The notes: a model not told the origin generated them from the sequence alone. Shown: positions 1-8,373, numbered from the stretch's first letter. The stretch is DNA of 60,594 nt from JAABTL01 sp964465355 (GCA_964465355.1 CAYXJZ010000009.1:1-60594); one strand, 5' to 3'. Numbers and translations: made by a program.

Positions 1-80
1 TCTCAGCCACCCACGACAGCGAAGGCAGTTCAGCGACCGTGCCGACGTAGGCGGCGTCCTCAGTCGACCACTACCGTTCG

Positions 81-506
81 CTAGAAATCGGGGTTGAAGG
101 TCGTCTTGGCGTGCTCCACGACGAGCGTGGCCAGCTTGCGGGTCTTGGCCGCGTAGTGGGGTTGGCGCAGGACCATCTGGGCGAGTTCTAGGTCAACCGC
201 GCGTACGCCCACCCGGTTGAGAAGGGTGGTGGCGAGCTGGCGCTGGATTTCGGGGGCGCGGCGGTCGCTGGCGACGTCCTTGGCGAAATCCCGGATGGGG
301 CCGGGCTTGACCCAGCGGGCGTTGTCGCCGCGGTAGGGCTGGAGTTCGGGTTGCAGTGCCCATTCGAGTTCGACGTCGAGGACCGCGGGCGGGTCTTCGA
401 GGTAGGGACGGTAGCCACCGCCGGGGATCATGTACGGTTCCATGTCGACCTCGCCGCTGTCGAAGAGGGCGTCAAAGGTCTCCGCGTCGATCTCGAGCTT
501 CTTCAT
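81..506 (-). CDS. BrnA-like antitoxin with atypical C-terminus
   Basis: This 141-residue protein is encoded immediately downstream of, and overlapping, a BrnT-type toxin gene, so it is probably the cognate antitoxin. The first 35 residues (FDALFDSGE, then an acidic stretch and a YRPYLEDPP segment) resemble the start of BrnA-type antitoxins. The remaining 100 residues do not show the usual C-terminal ribbon-helix-helix. They form a charged, apparently helical region ending in TTFNPDF. The ATG at 506 follows a strong GGAGGTGG ribosome binding site. A near-identical C-terminal half occurs in the second copy at 1874-2303. The antitoxin role rests on context; the family of the C-terminal half is unknown to me. 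Confidence 0.6.
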   Translation of the reverse strand: MKKLEIDAETFDALFDSGEVDMEPYMIPGGGYRPYLEDPPAVLDVELEWALQPELQPYRGDNARWVKPGPIRDFAKDVASDRRAPEIQRQLATTLLNRVGVRAVDLELAQMVLRQPHYAAKTRKLATLVVEHAKTTFNPDF

Positions 507-850
507 ATCGGGCCACCTCCTTCTCCCGGGCTCTACGTACGGAGATGATACGGATCCGTTGGTCGCGAAGTGTGATGACGGCTGACCAGACCTTTTCGCC
601 GATGCGGCCAATGAACTTGTACCGCAGCTCAGGTCCGATGCCGGCTGGTTCCCGGTGCAGGTACTTGTCACGCCAGACCAACTGCGCCTCCCAGAAGTCG
701 ATCCCATGCTTGACAAGGTTGATCGCGCTCTTGCGTGGATCGAACTCGAACTCCGGCACCGTGACCCGGTATACGGCGTGTCAAAGGGGCGGGATCGCCA
801 AGCTGGGCAGATGCCGATGAGGAGTAGGCAGGGATCTGCTGACAAGGGGG
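83..850. repeat. Copy 1 of duplicated brn module
   Basis: The toxin-antitoxin segment here recurs in the same orientation at about 1876-2640. The 235 bp that encode the antitoxin C-terminus differ by about a dozen bases, while the toxin half is clearly more diverged. About 80 bp upstream of the toxin start are also shared. No terminal inverted repeats or transposase gene are visible, so this looks like a direct duplication with the lipoprotein gene 903-1844 between the copies. Confidence 0.8.
472..759 (-). CDS. brnT: BrnT family toxin (DUF497-like ribonuclease)
   Basis: The 95-residue product has the BrnT/DUF497 layout: FEFDPRKSAINLVKHGIDF at the N-terminus, a central strand with W-SAVITL, and the terminal IRIISVRRAREKEVARYEE motif typical of the family. 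BrnT toxins are small ribonucleases that arrest translation and are neutralised by BrnA encoded just downstream. The start is a GTG at 759. The gene overlaps the antitoxin gene by 35 bp, so the pair is transcribed together on the minus strand, toxin first. The segment just upstream (GTATAC inside 765-775) is shared with the second copy and may hold the promoter/operator. Confidence 0.85.
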   Translation of the reverse strand: MPEFEFDPRKSAINLVKHGIDFWEAQLVWRDKYLHREPAGIGPELRYKFIGRIGEKVWSAVITLRDQRIRIISVRRAREKEVARYEEARDRRGDL

Positions 851-902
851 TACGTGTGGGGCATGCCATTGCTCATCTCCACCCGGCGACGTTGACTGGG
901 CC

Positions 903-1844
903 ATGACCCCAAGCGCTCGTCCCGTCCACCTTGCCTGGCTTGCCCCCCTCCTCCTGGTATTGGCCGCTTGCGGTGGCACACCCCCGATCCCACCGATCTC
1001 GTTGGACCTCTCATTGCCCGCGGGCGACATCCGTGTGGGTGACGTGGTCACGGCGGTGCTGGTGGTGGACGCTGATGACGGCGTCGATGAGGGCGTGACT
1101 TGGTCGTCGAGCGATGAAGCGGTGTTCACGGTGGACCAGGACGGTGTGCTGACGGCCTTGGCCGAGGGCTCCGCTGAGCTGGTGGTCACCAGCGCGGCCT
1201 TCCCCGAGGTGAGTGATGAACTCACGGTCGACGTCGCGCCGCACCCCTTGAGCGGCCGGCGCGCGCTCTACTACGTCGATCACGCCGAAGCCGACGACAT
1301 CGTGGCTGCGGCGCTTGACACGGCCTCGGCCCAACATGGGCTCACCGTGGTCCGTCCCGTGTACGAGGACTTCTTGGACGAGTTGGACGCGGGCGCCGAC
1401 CTCGTGGTCTACCTGACGCAGGACGGCGACCCGTCCTTGGATCACACGGAGGCCCTGGTGGACTGGGTGCAGGAGGGCGGCTACCTGGTGTTCACGAGCT
1501 GGAACGTCGGCGACGACAACGCTGCCGCTGTGCTCGCGGCCATGGAGTCGGGTTTCGACGGGACGGAGAACTACGCCAGCTTCGTGGTGACGGACGCTGC
1601 GCTGCTGACCGATCTGTCGTCCAGCGAGCTGGCTCTGACCAACGTTGGCTGGGGCGTCTACAGCGTGGGTCTGACGCTGTCCGGTGGGGCTGAGGTGCTG
1701 GCCACCTTCGACGACGGCGAGGTGCCCGCCATGGTGTCGGGCAACGACGGCCGCACCGTGGCGCTGGGCTTCTTGAGCGATGTCGTGCCGGCCGTGGACG
1801 GCGAGGTGCTGTTCCTCAACCTGTTCAGCAAGATGTTGCGGTAG
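903..1844 (+). CDS. Lipoprotein with Ig-like (BIG2) domain and glutamine-amidotransferase-like fold
   Basis: A secreted 313-residue protein. The N-terminus is a lipoprotein signal peptide with hydrophobic core LAPLLLVLAA and lipobox LAAC (Cys about residue 23), so it is probably membrane anchored outside the cytoplasm. Residues about 30-112 resemble a bacterial Ig-like group 2 domain (VTWSSSDEAVFTVDQDGVLTA). Residues about 118-313 (RRALYYVDH, VVYLTQDGDPSLDHTEALVDWVQEGGYLVFTSW) look like a flavodoxin/class I glutamine amidotransferase-like domain without an obvious catalytic Cys. The ATG at 903 is the first in frame and starts the signal peptide directly. It sits between the two brn copies. 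The function is unknown. Confidence 0.7.
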   Translation: MTPSARPVHLAWLAPLLLVLAACGGTPPIPPISLDLSLPAGDIRVGDVVTAVLVVDADDGVDEGVTWSSSDEAVFTVDQDGVLTALAEGSAELVVTSAAFPEVSDELTVDVAPHPLSGRRALYYVDHAEADDIVAAALDTASAQHGLTVVRPVYEDFLDELDAGADLVVYLTQDGDPSLDHTEALVDWVQEGGYLVFTSWNVGDDNAAAVLAAMESGFDGTENYASFVVTDAALLTDLSSSELALTNVGWGVYSVGLTLSGGAEVLATFDDGEVPAMVSGNDGRTVALGFLSDVVPAVDGEVLFLNLFSKMLR

Positions 1845-1873
1845 CGGTTGAAGGCACCCGAAACGTACCGGAG

Positions 1874-2303
1874 CTAGAAATCGGGGTTGAAGGTCGTCTT
1901 GGCGTGCTCCACGACGAGTGTGGCCAGCTTGCGGGTCTTGGCTGCGTAGCGGGGTTGGCCAAGGACCATCTGGGCGAGTTCTAGGTCAACCGCGCGTACG
2001 CCCACCCGGTTGAGAAGGGTGGTGGCGAGCTGGCGCTGGATTTCGGGGGCGCGGCGGTCGCTGGCGACGTCTTGGGCGAAATCCCTGGTGGGGCCGGGTT
2101 GGAGCCAACGGGCGCCAGCGCCGAGGTAGGGATGGAGGAAGGGGGGGGAGCGCCAGCTCACCTAGGGCCCCGATGGCGGCGGGCGGGGGGTCTTCGAGGT
2201 AGGGGCGGAAGGTGGCGCCGGGGATCATGTACGGTTCCATGTCGACCTCGCCGCTGTCGAAAAGGGCGTCAAGGGTCTCCACGTCGATCTTGACCGTGTT
2301 CAT
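1874..2303 (-). pseudogene. Second brn antitoxin copy, frameshifted in a C8 tract
   Basis: This is the paralogue of the antitoxin at 81-506. The first part (ATG 2303, SGEVDMEPYMIPG) and the last part (RDFAQDVASDRRAPEIQRQ to TTFNPDF) align residue by residue with copy 1 but lie in two reading frames. The shift falls in a run of eight G on the plus strand at 2131-2138 (C8 in the gene). With seven instead of eight the two halves join in frame and give a full-length 142-residue protein. It is either a real frameshift, a slippage-prone switch, or a homopolymer sequencing error. Confidence 0.75.
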
Positions 2304-2556
2304 ATCGGGCTACCTCCTTCGGCCTGGCTCTACGTACGGAGATGATACGGATCTTGCGCCCACGGAAGGTGATGAGGGCCGTCCAGAGCCTTTCACCGAT
2401 GGCACCTGTTGCCTTGAGCCTCAGTTCAGTTTCGCTGTCGGCGGGGCCTCAAGAGAGGCCGGGATCCAGCCACAGCACCTGCGCCTGCACGAAGTCGATA
2501 CCGTGTTTCTCCAGGTTGATCGCGCTCTTGTGGGGATCGAACTCGAACTCCGGCAC
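2269..2556 (-). pseudogene. brnT: Second BrnT toxin copy with an in-frame TGA
   Basis: The frame from GTG 2556 to the stop at 2269-2271 is exactly as long as copy 1 (288 bp) and keeps the family hallmarks (PEFEFDPHKSAINLEKHGIDF at the start, IRIISVRRARPKEVARYE at the end). A single TGA at 2449-2451 (codon 36, Arg in copy 1) interrupts it and the reading frame continues intact after it. The toxin is therefore probably dead unless the stop is read through. Its antitoxin partner directly downstream is also broken. Confidence 0.75.
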
Positions 2557-2684
2557 GGTGACCCGGTATACGGCGGGTCAAAGGGGCGGGGACTGCCGAA
2601 CTGGGCAGATGCCGGTGAGGTGTAGGCAGTGATCGGGTGGCCACCGGCGATGACCACGGCAACCTGCCCACCGAGGTTATGCGA

Positions 2685-3063
2685 GGTTGCGGCCGGTTAC
2701 CTGAAGGTTGCATCCGGACGTCTTTGCGACGTCTCAATCAGGTTGCAGGAGACGTCTCAATCAGGTTGCAGGAAAGGTGTCAGCAGATCGGCCGAGGTCA
2801 TGGCTGGACCTGGCGCAAGTTGCACCAAGGTTGCAGGAAGGATGCGACCTATCTGAGAGGCTCTCAGTGGTAGGGGCCGAGCCAGCCCGGTCTCGCATCG
2901 TTCGGGCGGGTGGCATGAGGACGTGGCCGGGCCTATGCGGCCCTTACGACATACAACCTCACAATCACGTTGCAGGCAGGTTGCAGTCGGTTGCCAGGGA
3001 AGGTCGAGAGGTTGCGGTAGGTTGCAGACCAAGAAGGTTGCAGGAAGGTCACGCGAAGGTTGC
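2685..3063 (+). repeat. Cluster of GGTTGC(AG) motifs in a gene-free stretch
   Basis: Between the brn remnant and the next gene there is no convincing coding region. The stretch carries eleven exact GGTTGC hexamers on the plus strand, starting at 2685, 2706, 2741, 2764, 2829, 2979, 2989, 3010, 3020, 3036 and 3058. Several extend to AGGTTGCAGGAA. One reverse copy (GCAACC) lies at 2659. The chance expectation for a given hexamer in this length is about 0.1. The spacing is irregular, so it is not a CRISPR array. The motifs could be protein-binding sites or a decayed low-complexity tract. Confidence 0.7.
2728..2773 (+). repeat. Perfect tandem duplication of a 23-bp unit
   Basis: Positions 2728-2750 and 2751-2773 are identical. 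Each unit starts GACGTCTCAATCA and ends with the GGTTGCAGGA motif of the surrounding cluster, so at least part of the cluster grew by tandem duplication. Confidence 0.85.
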
Positions 3064-3097
3064 CGCTGGGGTGTGTCCGTCGTATCGCGCTTGGGAT

Positions 3098-3376
3098 CTA
3101 CTCGGACGATGCCCCGAACCACCTCAGGATCAGCGCACCGATCCAGATGTACGTGAGCCCGACAGCCGCCGCAGGCAGCTTGTCGAGCAGGAGGCCGATG
3201 ATCTGTACGAACCAGGGTGGGGTTGGGGTCACCGCCTGGTTCGCGGCCGCAGCCGCGAGCCGAGCGGCTGCATCCCGACCTGGAAGCAGCGCCACCACCA
3301 GAGCGATGGCTTGCGCCACCGTCAGCCCCAGCCCGATGAGGACGAGGGTGCTCCCGACGTAGTCCTGCATCTGCAT
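3098..3376 (-). CDS. Small hypothetical membrane protein, two TM segments
   Basis: The 92-residue product has a hydrophobic segment at about residues 9-30 (STLVLIGLGLTVAQAIALVV), an Ala-rich linker and a second hydrophobic segment at about 58-85 (IIGLLLDKLP...GLTYIWIGALIL). Both look membrane spanning. The ATG at 3376 follows a good GGAGGT site at 5-6 nt. I do not recognise a family. The gene stands alone, divergent from the pilin operon. Confidence 0.6.
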   Translation of the reverse strand: MQMQDYVGSTLVLIGLGLTVAQAIALVVALLPGRDAAARLAAAAANQAVTPTPPWFVQIIGLLLDKLPAAAVGLTYIWIGALILRWFGASSE

Positions 3377-3831
3377 CGTTGGACCTCCACGTACAGGGAA
3401 TCCGTGTATGAAGGCGCATGAGAAAATGGTGGGTTTCGGAGAGCGTAGGCGATGCGGGCCTCAATGTCCATATGGGAGTCAAGGCCAGGTCGCGATGAGG
3501 GCCTCGGTGCAATGGTCTCGCATCCTGCTTCGGCGGGTATCCGGCACATGTGATGTCCGGTGAGCAAAGGTGCGAATCGAGACGCGGGTTGAGGCTAGAG
3601 AAGCTCGTTCAGAACGTGTTCCCTTGATGAGACAGGGTGGTATTGCCTAGTCAAGCGCCGCAGGTTTTCTTGTGGGATGTGAGCGGATTAAGAACGCCGT
3701 AAGTCCGATGTTCTATCCTCTCATTCAGCGCACCACCCGAGGCTCAGCCGAGGGGGGCGCCGAACTTCCAGGGCAACCGGCCTTCATCCCATACCTATCC
3801 GGAAGCCCGAACCGAAAGGAGCGCATCCACC
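3377..3831. other. Intergenic region upstream of pilA
   Basis: These 455 bp between divergent genes hold no convincing ORF. The region must contain the promoter of the pilin gene, but I see no clear sigma-70 or sigma-54 box. The 3' part (about 3740-3830) is probably the pilA leader and contains the ribosome binding site AAAGGAG near 3816-3822. Confidence 0.5.
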
Positions 3832-4212
<381 letters not shown>

Positions 4213-4243
4213 GCTCTACTACGTAACAGAGAACCAAGAGCTT

Positions 4244-4265
4244 AGGCCGCCCTTCGGGGCGGCCT
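4244..4265 (+). terminator. Hairpin terminator after pilA
   Basis: A perfect 9-bp stem AGGCCGCCC / GGGCGGCCT closes a stable TTCG tetraloop, 31 nt after the pilA stop. There is no strong T run, so it may act as a partial terminator and mRNA 3' stabiliser that lets some transcription pass into the minor pilin genes. Confidence 0.8.
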
Positions 4266-4522
4266 CACTGCTTGCTCCTGAACAAGCACGGCCTAAAAAC
4301 CAGACACACGAACTACGAGACCTGAACAAGTGCTATAGTACCTTCCTTCATCAAGTGGCAGAGTTTGGTAACTAGTCCTGCGTAACTGTACTCTTAAGCA
4401 CTGATCGTCCAATAGCCGGGTTGGTTCGGGCTAGAGGCTTTGTTAACCCCCGGTGTAAGCCGGTGACCGATGTGACAAAACTGTGAGGTGAGATGGTCTA
4501 GCCTAGCTCAGCGAGGTGTAAC
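4266..4522 (+). other. Structured-looking leader of the minor pilin genes
   Basis: Together with the terminator this is about 310 bp without a gene. It has several short complementary segments: TAGCC/GGCTA around 4413-4435 and CCGG/CCGG around 4450-4465, then GTGACCGATG at about 4461-4470. It may be the 5' leader of the minor pilin operon. I could not match it with confidence to a known riboswitch class. Confidence 0.3.
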
Positions 4523-4975
4523 TTGAGCGCGACGATGAACAACTATACCGGGCGGCATCGAGGAGGCCTATCCCTCATCGAGTTGCTGATAGCCTTGGCA
4601 ATCCTAGCGGTTGTTCTGGGCCTTGGCTTTGTCGCTGGTCGTGAGTATCTGCGCCGGGCCGATGAACGTTCGGCGGTCAACACCTTTCAGCAGGCGGTGT
4701 GGCAAGGTGCCACGGCAGCAGCCGCTCGCGGTTTCCGAACTGAGCTGGTTCGCGTAGGAAACGAGTTACTCGTGCGCCGAGTCTCCGATAGCTCTGTCAT
4801 TCGCCGATACGAGATCGCCCCTGGCGCGAATCTAAGCGTGCCAGGTAACCCTATTCTTGTGTTCACACCTCCTGGCCGCGTGCTGGCCTTGCCCGCGACC
4901 CCAATCCAGATCACTGCTGATGGGGTTACGTACACCTTACAAATCTCCTTGATCGGGGAGGTTCGAGCGCAATGA
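4523..4975 (+). CDS. Minor pilin, FimT/GspH-like
   Basis: A 150-residue prepilin-like protein. Cleavage is expected at G15/L16, with LSLIELLIALAILAVVLG as N-terminal helix and Glu at +5. The globular part is short and strand-rich (ELVRVGNELLVRRVSDSSVIRRYEI), like FimT/GspH minor pilins that prime pilus assembly or bind DNA at the tip. I chose the TTG at 4523 because GAGGTG sits 4 nt upstream; the ATG at 4535 has no such site. It is the first of four overlapping genes. Confidence 0.8.
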   Translation: MSATMNNYTGRHRGGLSLIELLIALAILAVVLGLGFVAGREYLRRADERSAVNTFQQAVWQGATAAAARGFRTELVRVGNELLVRRVSDSSVIRRYEIAPGANLSVPGNPILVFTPPGRVLALPATPIQITADGVTYTLQISLIGEVRAQ

Positions 4976-5454
4976 AGCTGCGTGCTTCCAGCAATCGTGG
5001 CCTGACCATCGTTGAGGTACTCATCGCCATCGTCATCATCGGGGTGGCCTTCACCATCCTCTCCACGGCCCTTGTCGGTAGCCTGCGCAATACTGAGCGC
5101 TCTGGTACGCGTACCCAGACCACGCAGTACCTGAGTTACTTGGGCCGGAAGGTCTCAGGGGGTGACAATGCAGTGCTCCCTCTTGCTGGGCAGACCCTGA
5201 CGTGGGCCTACGGGACATTGGGTGCCGCCTTCCCCGACTTGCCGACCGTAGGCGGGACACGTAGCAACGTCAACCTCTATCGGGCCACGGTACAGAGCGT
5301 GGCTGCAGTGAACTTCGTCGGAGCGACCAGCGTTCGATATCGCATCACCGTTTGCACCCAGTCCACCACTGGTGAGGCCTGTGTCTCGGGTACGACCTTG
5401 GGTTCGCCGCCTTACACCGAAGACCCTACTGGTGTTTTGCCGGGAATTAACTGA
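4972..5454 (+). CDS. Minor pilin, PilV/GspI-like
   Basis: A 160-residue prepilin. The leader MKLRASSNRG ends at the peptidase site G10/L11, followed by LTIVEVLIAIVIIGVAFTIL with Glu at +5. The C-terminal part has two Cys (CTQ... and EAC) and a Gly/Thr/Ser-rich end. The start overlaps the previous stop (ATGA), and the stop overlaps the next start, showing tight translational coupling. Probably one of the minor pilins of the initiation or tip complex. Confidence 0.8.
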   Translation: MKLRASSNRGLTIVEVLIAIVIIGVAFTILSTALVGSLRNTERSGTRTQTTQYLSYLGRKVSGGDNAVLPLAGQTLTWAYGTLGAAFPDLPTVGGTRSNVNLYRATVQSVAAVNFVGATSVRYRITVCTQSTTGEACVSGTTLGSPPYTEDPTGVLPGIN

Positions 5455-6338
5455 TGAGCGACACCACCTCACACGCCCACCCAAGCCGGACGGGCTTCAC
5501 TTTGGTGGAGATCTTGGTAGCCTTGTTCGTCTTCGCTATCGTGGCTGCGTTGGCCGGCAACGGCATCGTGCAATCACTCCGCATGCAGCAGATGAACGAA
5601 GCGCACACTGGACTCCAAGGCAAACTAAGGCGCATTACAGAAGTCATCAGCCAAGACTTGCGTTCCAGCGTGCTCGGGGGCTTGGCTTCCCTGCCTTACA
5701 CTTCTGTTGGTAGTTCGGTCTCCTTCTCCTTGGCTGACGGAGGGCAGGGATTCCAGGTGGCTGAAGACGGGTTCGGTGCCGGCGGCTCTAAGCGGATTTA
5801 TGCCAACAACACCACGGGCATCGCCAATCGCAGGATCCTGGTTGTCAACGGGGCTGGCGATGCCATCGTCTACAACTCGACCAACGTACAGTCCCTCGGC
5901 GGCAACCGGCATCAGGTCAACCACAACAGCTGCAGCGGTAGCTCCATCCCCTACGTCGCGCCGGTGAGGATGTTCGTGGTCGAGAGCACCGGTTACTCGT
6001 TCAACTCTGCCACCGGAACGCTGAGTCGCCAGGTGATGCGAGGCACCACCGACCCGGTCGCGTTCGGTCTCTCCAGTTTCGTGGTCGCGTACTCCTACCG
6101 AGGGAACGACGACTCCCTGGTGAACCGAGCGACGCCCTACATGTCCGGCACCATCCCCTTGCGTGTCTACTTGGATCCTGGATCGGGCATCGAGTACACC
6201 TTGGAGTCCTTGCGTGTGACGATCGCGGCCGAGGAGACCATCGCCGGTGGTCAGGTCGTCGAGCGCAACTATGTCAGCCAGATCGCCATGCCTCCTACGG
6301 GTAGCGTCAACCTCAGATCGGTGGTGTCTTGCTCATGA
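5454..6338 (+). CDS. Minor pilin, PilW/GspJ-like
   Basis: A 294-residue prepilin. Cleavage is expected at G14/F15 (FTLVEILVALFVFAIVAAL). The large C-terminal domain resembles PilW/GspJ-type minor pilins, with a soluble part containing VISQDLRSSV early and a VVAYSYRGNDD stretch later. It begins at ATG 5454, one base inside the previous stop, and its own stop overlaps the ATG of the next gene. The role is probably assembly or tip formation of the pilus. Confidence 0.8.
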   Translation: MSDTTSHAHPSRTGFTLVEILVALFVFAIVAALAGNGIVQSLRMQQMNEAHTGLQGKLRRITEVISQDLRSSVLGGLASLPYTSVGSSVSFSLADGGQGFQVAEDGFGAGGSKRIYANNTTGIANRRILVVNGAGDAIVYNSTNVQSLGGNRHQVNHNSCSGSSIPYVAPVRMFVVESTGYSFNSATGTLSRQVMRGTTDPVAFGLSSFVVAYSYRGNDDSLVNRATPYMSGTIPLRVYLDPGSGIEYTLESLRVTIAAEETIAGGQVVERNYVSQIAMPPTGSVNLRSVVSCS

Positions 6339-8308
6339 CTAGAAGTCGTCGAGGGATTGCGCTGCTCACTTCCTTGGTCATCCTGTTGGTGGTGGGTGGC
6401 ATTGCCGCGCTCATGTTCACCCGTACGATGGCCGAGATCCGGCACAGCGGCGACGATAGCGGCATCATCCAGTCGCTAATGCTAGCGCGTGGTGCGGCCA
6501 ACATGGGGGGTGCCGTGCTGCAAGGGCCGATCCGCACCGCGTTCGACGCCATCGTCAACGACGCGGCCATCGGCACGAACCCTTGGTCCTTCGGTACCGG
6601 CACCGTGACCAGTACGGAACCCGAGCCGGGTTCGGTGGTGCAGGTCCTGTCCACCAACGTTAGCAGCGTGGCCAACCGGTTGCAGGCGGAGATCAACGCA
6701 CTGATCTGCACTGCCTCTGTGCCGGGTCTGGACCCAGGAGAATCGCTGAGCCTGCGCATCCATGTCATTAATGGGCAGGCCTGTGGTCAACCCTTGCCGT
6801 CAGGTGTGACGGTGCCCACGGGTCGCTTCGTGGAGGGGACTCCCAGAGGCGCCCCACCCGTCGTAGCCGGTGAGTCGAACCGGCAGACCTATGCCTTGCC
6901 TTTCGTGATCGTGGCGGAAGGTCGCTCGGGTGTCTATTCGCGCAGCATCGTCACCTCTGGCGAGTACCATTTCGTGGTCGGTCAGGGTAGCTTCGCACAG
7001 TACGCGCTCTTCACCAACGTGCACCGCACAGACGGTGGCTCTTCGGGGCAGGACGTGTGGTTCACCGATAACACGCTCTTCGATGGCCCTGTCCATACCA
7101 ATCAGCACTTCCGCTTCTACCGCAACCCTTGGTTTGGTGGCAGGGTGACCAGCGCCGGCTGCACCAATCCAGGGGCGACATCCTGCTCCAGTGGCGCGAA
7201 CAACCACGGCGCGTATTTCCACAACGTCAGCGGCCTGGTGAGCGCGAGTTCCATGACGCCCCCAGAGGCGCCCTCCTACAGCAACAGCACTGGTACCCAC
7301 GCGCCTGAGTTCGCTGGCGGGGTGGGTTGGCAGGAGTCCTTCATTCGGCTGCCCGCTACTAGTAACACCCAGCGTGACGCGGCCATCGCGGGCGGGATCT
7401 ACTTCAACAACGACCCTGTGCACCGCCTTACCCTGCGGGCCACGGACGCACTGATGAACAACATGCCCGCCGACGGCTCGGGCACTGCCGCCTATCAGTT
7501 CATCGAAGGTTGCTACACCATCACTAGTCCGAACCGCTGGCAGTGCGCGCAGTATCGCATCGATGCCGGCGGGATCATGCAGCGGCGCCTTTTGACCTAC
7601 CCGAACAACAACGACACTGGCACGCCGACCGTCACGACCTGGTCCGCCATGCCCGCGCCCCATCCGGGCACCTTCAATGGTGCCTTGTTCGTGACCGGCT
7701 CGGTCACCGCGTTCAGTGGTCCGCCACGCACCACGGCCAACAACCCGAGTACCGCGCCTCCAGCACTGGCCGGGTTTGCCCAGGTCACCGTGGCGGCTGA
7801 CGGTGACATCCACATCAATGGCGACCTGAAGTACCAGCACCCGCCTTGCACCGGTACCCCGACGCGTGTGAGCGGCACGGTTGTGCCGGCCAACTGCACA
7901 ACGGCCGGCTTGGCGGCCACGAACATCTTGGGGGTGTACACCCAGAATGGCAGCGTGGTCATCGGCCACAATTACACTGGGACCAACTCCTACCGGAACG
8001 CGCCGAACGACGTCACCATCCATGGTTCGTTGATGAGTGCTCGACATCGTGTGGAAGTCAGGGACTTCGCCTCCGGTACCTACCGCGGCAACATCAACCT
8101 GCTTGGCGGCATCATCGAGTACTACTATGGCGCCTTCGGCACCTTCAATAGCAACACGGGCCAGAACGTTTCGGGCTTCAGCCGTGCCTTCACCTTTGAT
8201 CGCCGCATGGGTCTTGGCTTGGCGCCACCTTACTTCCCCACTGTGGCGGAAGACACCGTCGTCACCACCACCGTCTACAGCTTCGGCCAGCGCGAACAGC
8301 TCGAATGA
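6335..8308 (+). CDS. ComZ/PilX-like large pilus tip protein
   Basis: A 657-residue protein with a prepilin-like N-terminus (MTRSRRG/IALLTSLVILLVVGG) that lacks the Glu at +5, as in PilX/GspK-type tip proteins. The rest is very large for a pilin and rich in Gly, Asn, Thr and Ser, with repeated strand-turn patterns (VTVAADGDIHINGDL, GSVVIGHNYTG, NDVTIHGSLM) that suggest a beta-solenoid. This matches the Thermus arrangement, where ComZ is encoded behind three minor pilins and has been described as a tip-associated DNA receptor in natural transformation. I chose ATG 6335 because it overlaps the previous stop (ATGA). Confidence 0.75.
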   Translation: MTRSRRGIALLTSLVILLVVGGIAALMFTRTMAEIRHSGDDSGIIQSLMLARGAANMGGAVLQGPIRTAFDAIVNDAAIGTNPWSFGTGTVTSTEPEPGSVVQVLSTNVSSVANRLQAEINALICTASVPGLDPGESLSLRIHVINGQACGQPLPSGVTVPTGRFVEGTPRGAPPVVAGESNRQTYALPFVIVAEGRSGVYSRSIVTSGEYHFVVGQGSFAQYALFTNVHRTDGGSSGQDVWFTDNTLFDGPVHTNQHFRFYRNPWFGGRVTSAGCTNPGATSCSSGANNHGAYFHNVSGLVSASSMTPPEAPSYSNSTGTHAPEFAGGVGWQESFIRLPATSNTQRDAAIAGGIYFNNDPVHRLTLRATDALMNNMPADGSGTAAYQFIEGCYTITSPNRWQCAQYRIDAGGIMQRRLLTYPNNNDTGTPTVTTWSAMPAPHPGTFNGALFVTGSVTAFSGPPRTTANNPSTAPPALAGFAQVTVAADGDIHINGDLKYQHPPCTGTPTRVSGTVVPANCTTAGLAATNILGVYTQNGSVVIGHNYTGTNSYRNAPNDVTIHGSLMSARHRVEVRDFASGTYRGNINLLGGIIEYYYGAFGTFNSNTGQNVSGFSRAFTFDRRMGLGLAPPYFPTVAEDTVVTTTVYSFGQREQLE

Positions 8309-8337
8309 TCTAGACCCTTCCTTTTCCCCCTCGTCTC

Positions 8338-8373
8338 GGAGTCCGCCGGTCCCATCCAGGGCCGGCGGACTCC
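8338..8373 (+). terminator. Terminator of the minor pilin operon
   Basis: A perfect 12-bp stem GGAGTCCGCCGG / CCGGCGGACTCC encloses a 12-nt loop, 30 nt after the stop of the ComZ-like gene. It separates the pilin operon from the next gene. Confidence 0.88.

Noticed and set aside
83..2640. Composite transposon or IS pair
   Set aside because: The two direct copies encode toxin-antitoxin genes; there is no transposase, no terminal inverted repeat and no target duplication that I can see.
2685..3063. CRISPR array
   Set aside because: Repeated units are only 6-12 bp, spacing ranges from about 10 to 145 bp, and no cas gene is present.
4440..4520. Confident cyclic di-GMP-I riboswitch call
   Set aside because: Only the GACCGATG-like 3' end is similar; the conserved 5' and central segments of that class are not found.
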